From NCBI GenBank assembly GCA_037042915.1, contig CM073202.1, positions 930,001 to 994,000 on the forward strand: DNA of 64,000 nt, in the 5' to 3' direction. The DNA comes from Auricularia sp. M13 (lineage: Eukaryota > Basidiomycota > Agaricomycetes > Auriculariales > Auriculariaceae). The notes below the pieces were generated by a model. The model saw nothing but the letters and a program-made list of their open reading frames with translations, made no database searches and was not told the DNA's origin. Made by a program: the position numbers and the translations under genes. Position 1 is the first letter of the stretch. Each line of letters begins with the position of its first letter. Of the stretch, positions 57,531-64,000 are shown piece by piece.

Positions 57531-59329
57531 CTAAACCACAAGTTTGGCCTGGTGCAAATCCTCGACGGGTACAAAATGAGGTAGAAGTCCTTTTTTTTGT
57601 AAGCTGGACACAGTGAACTCGTTGCGAAGACTGATCAGTTCGTCGAGAAAGAAATTATATCGTGTCTGCTCCATCTCTCGCACAATGGTCTTGTACTTGA
57701 CAAGCCAGGCGTTGACTTGCTCTGCCGCAGATGTGTTGAACGTCCATCGACCGTCAGTCATGAGGTCCGGGAAAAGCGCTGGATTGCAGAAAGTCTGACA
57801 GACGTCATCCTCCTCAGAGTGCTTGCATTCGAAGTGAAAGACGTCAACCGGTTGGTGGATGGGTGCAAAGTAGGCCTGTACTGCGGGATGACCGGGGGAA
57901 GCAATGTAGCGAACCAGTTGACAGTTGTTGTCGTAAAACAGATAGGTAGGCTTTGAACCAGGTCGCGACTCAGGGAAAGTCCTCATCACAAAATCCTGGG
58001 ATCTGTCAGAGCCCATTTTATCGTGTCTATATGTGTTATGCTTACCTTTGCAGCAGATACGGCTTCGGCTTGGTACATTGTGCAGCGGGACACAATGATT
58101 CCACAAGGGCGTACGAGGAGCTGCTCGTTATGAGTAAATGTCCGGCGAAAGACGGCCTTCGTCTTCATGGTCTTCTTAGTCACTTTGCGCGTGCGTGTGC
58201 GTTTGGCAAGAGTCTTCAGCATGGGACCGTTCTTGTAGCGCTCCCTCCTGGCTAGTAGTTGCATCATTGAGCTCCCAGGCTTTGGAAGGGAGCCTTCGAG
58301 TGAACGGTGTTCTGGTTCATTACAAGTTTGGTACCCCATTGCACGGGCCGACGAGCAAGACCGGATGGCGCAGAGCAAGATCTCCTGTTGGTGTACAGTG
58401 CAGAATCGGTCACGCGTGGCAGCCAGCCGATTGCGGCAAGGCAAACCGTCTGCATCTTTGAACGAGCAGCACGCATGTCCAATGCAAATGCCGTCCATGA
58501 CACAGGCGGTAATGCGATCTACATGATCAATTAAACATGTGCCACTTCTTGTGTCCATTGGTACTCACAGCGCTTTCCAACATTGTCCCGCTTCATCTTC
58601 GTGCATGCATCGCATGCGTGCGCCCATTGCGCCTGTCCGGTACCAGCCATGTAAGAATTCCGGGCGAGCATGGCTGCCTCGAAGCGCGTAGACTGAGGGC
58701 CATGATGTGGTACACAGAGAGCGGTCTCATGTTGCCTGCAGTATTTCAACAGGCCGTGCAGGAAGAACGAATCCAGAACCACTTCAGCACTCAATAAGGC
58801 CAGAAATGTGTTCGCGCAGTGGATAGATGCATTATATATGCGCGCGATGTGTTCTGACGATGCACTAAACACTATTGAGCTGCTTGACCACCACGAGAGA
58901 CAAAACGTACTGCGACCACAAATACGTCTGACCGATCCAGTGACAAAGCTGAAAATCGACGAAGGAGTACTCTGAGGCGCTGAGCAAGGGAGCAGTCTCG
59001 ATATAATACATCCTCTGGGCGTCAGGTTTGGATGCTTGCCGAACAAAGTAGTCTGGATAGTATCGAGTTTGACAGTCTGAAGGAGGCAGTTCAACACACG
59101 ACCAACAGCGTATTTATGGTGTACCTCGACAGTAGAGTGAAGTCACGGTCAGGGCTACCGCCCCATGTTTGATAGTATAAGCTGTCGCCGAGTACTGGAT
59201 TGGTTTAGATAATGGCCTGCTGCTGCATTGCTCGTTGATGCAGACAAGCGTCGGTGGACCCAGCAGGCGACGACCGACTGCAATAAACTTGAGACAGTGA
59301 CATATGCATTTCAGTGGCCCTACATTCAT
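57531..59329 (-). CDS. CxC5/CxC6 cysteine-cluster protein associated with KDZ transposons, 5' end unresolved
   Basis: Exons 59277-59125, 59076-58911, 58864-58569, 58518-58046 and 57995-57531 join in frame; at least one upstream exon is missing. Conserved blocks in order are LGPPTLVCINEQC and TSLYCRDCQTRYYPDY (first cysteine cluster), LARNSYMAGTGQAQWAHACD, ACVMDGICIGH with RDRFCTVHQ (second cluster), THNEQLLVRPCGI, YLFYDNNCQLVRYI, and CKHSEEDDVCQTFCNPALFP with STSAAEQVNAWL-like FNTSAAEQVNAWL. These are the hallmarks of fungal proteins annotated with CxC5-like and CxC6 clusters linked to Kyakuja-Dileera-Zisupton elements. They are thought to belong to transposon-encoded proteins. It converges on the large dioxygenase-like gene with only 11 bp between the stop codons. 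Confidence 0.82.
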
Positions 59330-60140
59330 CCATTGGAAGAGACTCGATGAGGCCAGTATTTGCTTGAAAGGGATCTTGCATTCTGCACTGTGTTCGAAGC
59401 GACGAAATCAATGACAAGATGTTTCTGACTGCAACTCCGATGCTCTCTTGCCTGGAACTCTTACCCAAGTTGGAAGCAATTCAATGCCAATTAGTCGCAA
59501 TGGATATCCCAATGATTGACATTCCATGGCCGTCAGTGTCATATCCATGCCTCAAATGATAGGCAATGCATGCACGGAAGAATCAATTGTGTGCTTGGAA
59601 AAGGTGAATGCATATGTCGTCCGCCATGGGAGCTCATCACTGCTGTGCTCCGTGACCAATCTGGTAGACTGGGAATCTCTGTGTGCACAAAAGAAAATTT
59701 AATTAATGGACGACATACAGTTGCATGAGGCCCTGAAGCTTGGCCTCGCTGATGCATAACTCCAACAAGTAGCCCGCTTCGCGCTACCTGCCGAATGAAG
59801 CTGGCCTCTCGGTGCGGAGACCGCCTTGGATTCTCCCCCCGCGGGATCCGTGCCGCAAGCTGAGCCTAGAACCTCCGGCGTGCAAGCTCCTGCTGCTTCC
59901 GAGCTGCTGCTGCTGGCCGAATCGAGCTCCCCCCCGACGCCCAAGTTAGGGTTGTCGCTCCGGGACCTGCTGCGTACCAGCAGCTCCCCCCGAAGCTGAC
60001 GTCAGTTGGGTCTTGAGCCCTTGCATGGGTAGAGAGAGAGATGCGCGCTCGCATCGAGCTGCGCTGCACTGCCGAATGTGAGTCAGACGGTGCCATTGCC
60101 TCCTGCGCGGCCGCGAGCTCATTCCTGTGGCCCTGCAGTC
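59330..60140. other. Region upstream of the CxC gene
   Basis: Probably contains the missing 5' exon(s) of the CxC gene; splice-like signals occur around 59380-59470, but no frame can be fixed. From about 59.75 kb the composition turns G+C-rich. Confidence 0.35.
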
Positions 60141-60149
60141 ACCTGCACA

Positions 60150-60850
60150 TCGCTGTGCTGATGAGCAAGGCTGGCGCGAGGTCTTGCTGCATTTATAACG
60201 CGCTACGCTGACCGTACGCACGGCTCGAATGCGGATCGCCGAGCGCCGTGTTGACGGCTGCAAAGCCGACGTCGAGCTCTTGACGTACAGCGCACCTTGT
60301 TATGCTGCGCCGAAACGCTGCGCTGTGCGCTGGCGTTGTTGATGCCTCGAATGCGAGTCGCCGCGCTTGACTGTTGTCGCAGCCGACTTGTCCCGTCGCG
60401 TCAATGTCCAACGTCGTAGGTGAGGTCTTGCGGGTGCGGCGCGCCCAGTGGCTGCGGGCCCACACTGCACTGCACTCGGCGCCAGTGTTGGTGCCTTGAA
60501 TGCGGGTCGCCGCGCAGCTGCTCCGCCCGCGGCCTGCCCACCAACCTTGCACCTTCTCCGATGCTGGTAGCGAGGTCTTGCGTATGCTACGCGGTGCTGG
60601 CAACCTGCGTAGCACGCCGCGATGACCGTCGGCGCTGATCGCCTCGAAAGCGGGTCGCTGCGCAGAATCTCATCCCGCGGCCTGTCCGCTTGCCGCGCGC
60701 TTGCTCCAGCGCCGGCGGTGAGGTCTTCCACACGCTCGGACGAGCTGTGCGGTTGCGCTGGGTCGGGGAGGACCTGCGCTTCCCGGAATCCCAGTGCGTG
60801 CGCGTCTCTGCGCCGCCTGCCTGACCGGGGATGACGCTGTGCTCCGACAG
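60150..60850. repeat. Degenerate tandem repeat, period about 149 bp
   Basis: Two landmarks recur. TCGAATGCGGGTCGCCGCGC-like blocks start near 60224, 60344, 60493 and 60641. GAGGTCTTGCG-like blocks start near 60179, 60422, 60571 and 60719. The later spacings are 148-150 bp. About four or five diverged copies; translated antisense, two copies share an AGRG-CAATR pattern. Confidence 0.75.
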
Positions 60851-61606
60851 GAGTCTCACGTCGCGCTGTGTCGATGCGCAAGCGCTCTGCTGCCCTCGAG
60901 ATGGCAGGATCGGGCCACTACCGTGTGCAGTCTGCTGGATGTGACGCCATTGGCGGCATATCGCCCTTGGGCTGGCGGAAATGCTCAGGCAGTCCAACGG
61001 GCGTGCCATTTTGGCATCCAGTCCGATCTTGCACCTCCTTCGCTCTCGGGCTCGCTATTGGCTTGCATGCTCGCTTTCTGCTATCCAGTGCCATCCTGGC
61101 ATGCGCAACGCAGTCCGTGAGCAGTGCTCCGGCTGCTGTTGTCGCCTGGTGCAGCGGGCTCCGTCTGAGGCTCCCAGCGGGTCCGCCTGAACGTCAAGGG
61201 CGCCTGAGAGCATCCCGGGCGTCTGTGCATGCCCTACGAGGTCGGTCCGGTCGCGGATACGCGGCTGCGTGCGTCCTGGCTGCTCTGAGTCACCTGGTGG
61301 GTTGCCGGTGCCATCGTGTCCGTTGGTTGCCGAAAACCGATACAGGCTGGCATATTTTACCAGGAGCCACCTGGAATGCTGTGCGGCAGCCTCAGTCGCA
61401 AGTGCAGATGCGCGGCGTAGTCATTCAGGCAGAAGGGGTGAGTGCAAATATGGGGATGTGGCGCGGGCAAAAAGCTGGGCTATCGAATGTGGGCGGAAGT
61501 GGACACTGAATAGCGGAGGCCGCGGAAGAAATGTGACAGACAATTCTTGAAAGAATGGGTGAAGTCGTTCAGCAACTGTTTTGGCGTACATACAAGGAAA
61601 GTATGT
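60851..61606. other. Non-coding stretch after the tandem repeat
   Basis: G+C-rich, with ORFs of up to 213 codons but no domain or splice logic. I see nothing to annotate. Confidence 0.4.
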
Positions 61607-62590
61607 TCAGTCTACATAGTCAAGAATTAGAGGCGAGGGACCAGGTCCAACCATCCACTCCTCGGTATACAATCCTACCGGTGCCTGTTTTTTGATATGA
61701 TCGAGTTTGTCTGTGTAGTGACAATATGAAAACGAGATGGCAGACTTGTCAAAAATGCGCACAACCATCTCCTCCATCTCGTCATCCAACCACGTCACAA
61801 AGACTGCTGCAATGTGTGACGCTTCGACGACATTACGCGCCTGAAGAATGGCCTCCGTATCTGATGCTTCTGGTTGGAAGAGCTCAAGAGACGACGGAGT
61901 TGGTGATCCCTCGTCGTCAGCAAGCGCGATGAGCCACAGCTGTGATAGTCCAGGTGCTGATTGGAATATCAGTTGGATGTCGTATGCCGTAAAGAATGGG
62001 CAAAAAAGTGTGCGCAGAGAAGGCAGCATCGGGGTGTGGTGATCCATGCGTGGCCATGGCCAGTATAATTGAGAGGCCCGGAGGTGCTGAAGAGCAGGAA
62101 ATTTTGGTGCCAGAAGTTGGAGCTGAATCGAGTTGGTGTCTGGCTGGCTGTTCTCTGATATATCTTCGAGAAGAAGCCAGTTCAGTGCTGGCCAGGAAGT
62201 GTCGAGAATGCGACTGAAGGTCTCCGTCGGACCACATAAGAATAGGTATACAATCCGCTCTCGGCAATTCCACAGCATCTCCTGCACTGCTTGGGTTGCG
62301 AGTGGAGCATCGTGGATAATGCTTCGGAAGAGAGTAACGCCAATGCTAAGCGTGTGATCTCTGCTACGCAGGACAGCCGCCTTGAGGAGTGCAATCTCTG
62401 CCCTCCACGTATGCGGCTCCAAGCATACGTCTGCTCTTGCCCATAAGGTGCCGTGGGTAAGTGCGAGCGTGCGCCAGGTCGAACAGGTCATTGCAACACG
62501 ATTGAGGTCGTCAATTGGCAACCTTCTCCAGGTCATCAACCAGAGCTCGGGCATGATACGATGTAGCAAGGACTGGCTTGGACGGTGCAT
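61607..62590 (-). CDS. F-box-like protein
   Basis: 327 aa from the ATG at 62590 (MHRPSQSLLHRIMPELWLMT); the frame is open to 62686 but starts there with TTG. The F-box-like part is LWLMTWRRLPIDDLNRVAMT with CSTWRTLALTHGTLWA. The rest has leucine-rich strands (LPALNWLLLED-like, FPALQHLRASQLYW) and an acidic region (LDDEMEEMVVRIF). It is unrelated in detail to the 34-38 kb pair. An upstream exon is possible. Role: probable substrate receptor of an SCF ligase. Confidence 0.7.
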   Translation of the reverse strand: MHRPSQSLLHRIMPELWLMTWRRLPIDDLNRVAMTCSTWRTLALTHGTLWARADVCLEPHTWRAEIALLKAAVLRSRDHTLSIGVTLFRSIIHDAPLATQAVQEMLWNCRERIVYLFLCGPTETFSRILDTSWPALNWLLLEDISENSQPDTNSIQLQLLAPKFPALQHLRASQLYWPWPRMDHHTPMLPSLRTLFCPFFTAYDIQLIFQSAPGLSQLWLIALADDEGSPTPSSLELFQPEASDTEAILQARNVVEASHIAAVFVTWLDDEMEEMVVRIFDKSAISFSYCHYTDKLDHIKKQAPVGLYTEEWMVGPGPSPLILDYVD

Positions 62591-62938
62591 GGCGCTGAGA
62601 TAGCGCAGGGCGCAGTGATTGTAGCTGCCCTGTGTGCCAGGTGTTGACGAAGAGCAAAGTGAGATCCGCTCCGCGCAGTCGCCCAAAGTTTGTGACGACC
62701 AACTTGGAAGCAGACATGAAGTCTACAACTGGCGAGAGAATGCATGGCATAAAGACAGACATTCATGCACCAAAAGAGGATATGCACTCCGGCTGCTTCC
62801 GGACGGAATATGTCAAGCATGCATATGTAGAAAACAAATATGCACTGCGAGAGTGTGCTCTCTCTCATGTGCAGAAGACTGCACGCGACATAGAAAATCA
62901 TATAAAATTTTTAAATGCTGTATCCACACCCAAAACTG

Positions 62939-64000
62939 CTATCCGGAAACTGTGAAGACCCATTCCTGGTCATTGAGAACACGGAGACTATCCTGTAGCT
63001 TTTTCTCCTTCTTGCGGTGCGTGACAAGCGCCCGCATGTAGGCATTCCAGACGCGGCGATGAGCAGTACTGGACGTGATCTTGCCATGGACAAACAGAGA
63101 CACTGTCTGCTCCACAGAATGCTGGATCGTGAAGGCCACAAGGCAGAAGGCCAATATGACTTGGGCAGGTCCGCTGGCAATGTCGGCGATTGCACCAGGG
63201 AGCGACGCCTGGTAAGGGCGCAGTGCCTGCATGAGATCGGATCCTGCAATTTCGACCTCGTGCTTCTGGTGTTCGGAAAGCAGATCCAAGATGTGCGTGC
63301 CACTCGTAGATTTCATGCTGTTGCCAGCAAAGTCGCAGAAAGTGAGGCTGTCAGGCTGACGACCGCAGCAAAGGGATGCCCATTCAGCCATGAGCTCTGC
63401 GAACGGGGAGCTGACTGGTGTCTGACAGATATGCTGAACAATGTAGGATGCGTGGTGGAGATACCATGCTGGGGCAATAGAATAGGCATGTGCATCAATG
63501 TCCGAAATTTCCACATCTTCGGCAGGCCACAGAATGCGAGCAACCTAGAAATTGTGAGTGTATTGCATAAGTATGGCTGTGATAACAATACCTGTGTTAC
63601 TCGCAAGGTCGAATATGGAAGCCCCAAGAGGATTTCGCCTTCCGTCAACGACAAGGGGCCGAGCGACGATGGAGGGTTTGCAATTCGCTCGTAAGGAACC
63701 AGAGTATATTTCATGTTGATAGCATCGGCGGCAGTAACCTTGTAAGGGTAAAAAATGACATCCTGGCGAGGGCGTTGCAAGACGAACTGCCCGACAGTAT
63801 ATGTCAGGTCGTCGGATGCTGAACGGGGTTGCCCCGGGGGGACAAGGATGGTCGAGTGCGATGCAGCATGTTTACTGCACTGCTGGGCCTGACCCAGAGC
63901 CATTGGGAATGGTAGCGGAGCAGACTGCTTGTTTCCAGTTTTGGAACGCACAGGACCTGTCAGAGGAGGCTTCCCCTCGTCGGCTCCCTTCCTGTTGTCG
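62939..64000 (-). CDS. Unrecognised protein, C-terminal part (runs off right edge)
   Basis: Exon 63592 to beyond 64000, a 47-nt intron (63591-63545), and exon 63544-62939 with the stop; at least 338 residues. The visible part has DDLTYTVGQFVLQRPRQDVI, YTLVPYERIANPPSSLG and VARILWPAEDVEISDID, then a helical region and the end DQEWVFTVSG. It reads like an intracellular regulatory or element-encoded protein. The VGQFV...ILWP part is loosely BAH-like, but I cannot support that. Function unknown. Confidence 0.6.

Noticed and set aside
1-64000. CRISPR arrays, bacterial operons, ribosome binding sites
   Set aside because: The window is eukaryotic, with spliceosomal introns throughout; no regularly spaced direct repeats with unique spacers were seen.

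Overview
The window looks like nuclear DNA of a basidiomycete, most likely an agaricomycete. It is about 55-60% G+C. Genes carry many short spliceosomal introns, mostly 45-70 nt. Several families are typical of mushrooms: a NACHT-ankyrin STAND receptor, a DUF6535 membrane protein, an F-box family, MYND-finger paralogues, a Ty3 chromovirus and a CxC5/CxC6 protein of the KDZ transposon world. I rebuilt the gene models by hand, joining exons across splice sites where reading frame and family pattern agree. Exon coordinates given in the evidence are therefore predictions.

Left part (1-17.2 kb, housekeeping and metabolic): an APH-like kinase leaving the left edge, an MDR oxidoreductase, a glutaredoxin, an 11-exon seven-TM protein, a secreted FAD-linked (BBE-type) oxidoreductase, a head-to-head pair of MYND paralogues, ribosomal stalk protein P0 with a 21-nt last exon, and a very G+C-rich 1117-aa PPR-like protein. 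Then comes a gene-poor stretch of about 7 kb (17.2-24.4 kb) that holds little except one possible small Cys-rich ORF and many copies of a TACTGTA motif.

Middle (24.4-46.4 kb): a NACHT-ankyrin NLR-like gene is split by a young Ty3/chromovirus element (26095-32274). Its two 335-bp LTRs look identical and it has a 5-bp target duplication. The element shows a predicted self-priming site, a -1 frameshift signal between gag and pol, and a chromodomain integrase. Next are two F-box paralogues, a small mitochondrial-type protein with a predicted 6-nt microexon, two tandem GST genes with duplicated promoters, a hAT-type MITE with an 8-bp target duplication, a 9-exon GH43 enzyme, and a decayed F-box copy.

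Right part (46.4-64 kb, accessory): a DUF6535 protein, a decayed gene, and a very large plus-strand gene (51.4-57.5 kb) in which a probable 2-oxoglutarate/Fe(II) dioxygenase domain is spliced to a long unknown C-terminal region. It converges on a CxC5/CxC6 cysteine-cluster gene. After that come a degenerate tandem repeat with a period near 149 bp, another F-box gene, and an unknown gene leaving the right edge.

The observations most worth following are the dioxygenase/CxC neighbourhood, the self-priming and frameshift signals of the retrotransposon that broke the NLR gene, and four GC-AG introns in one window.
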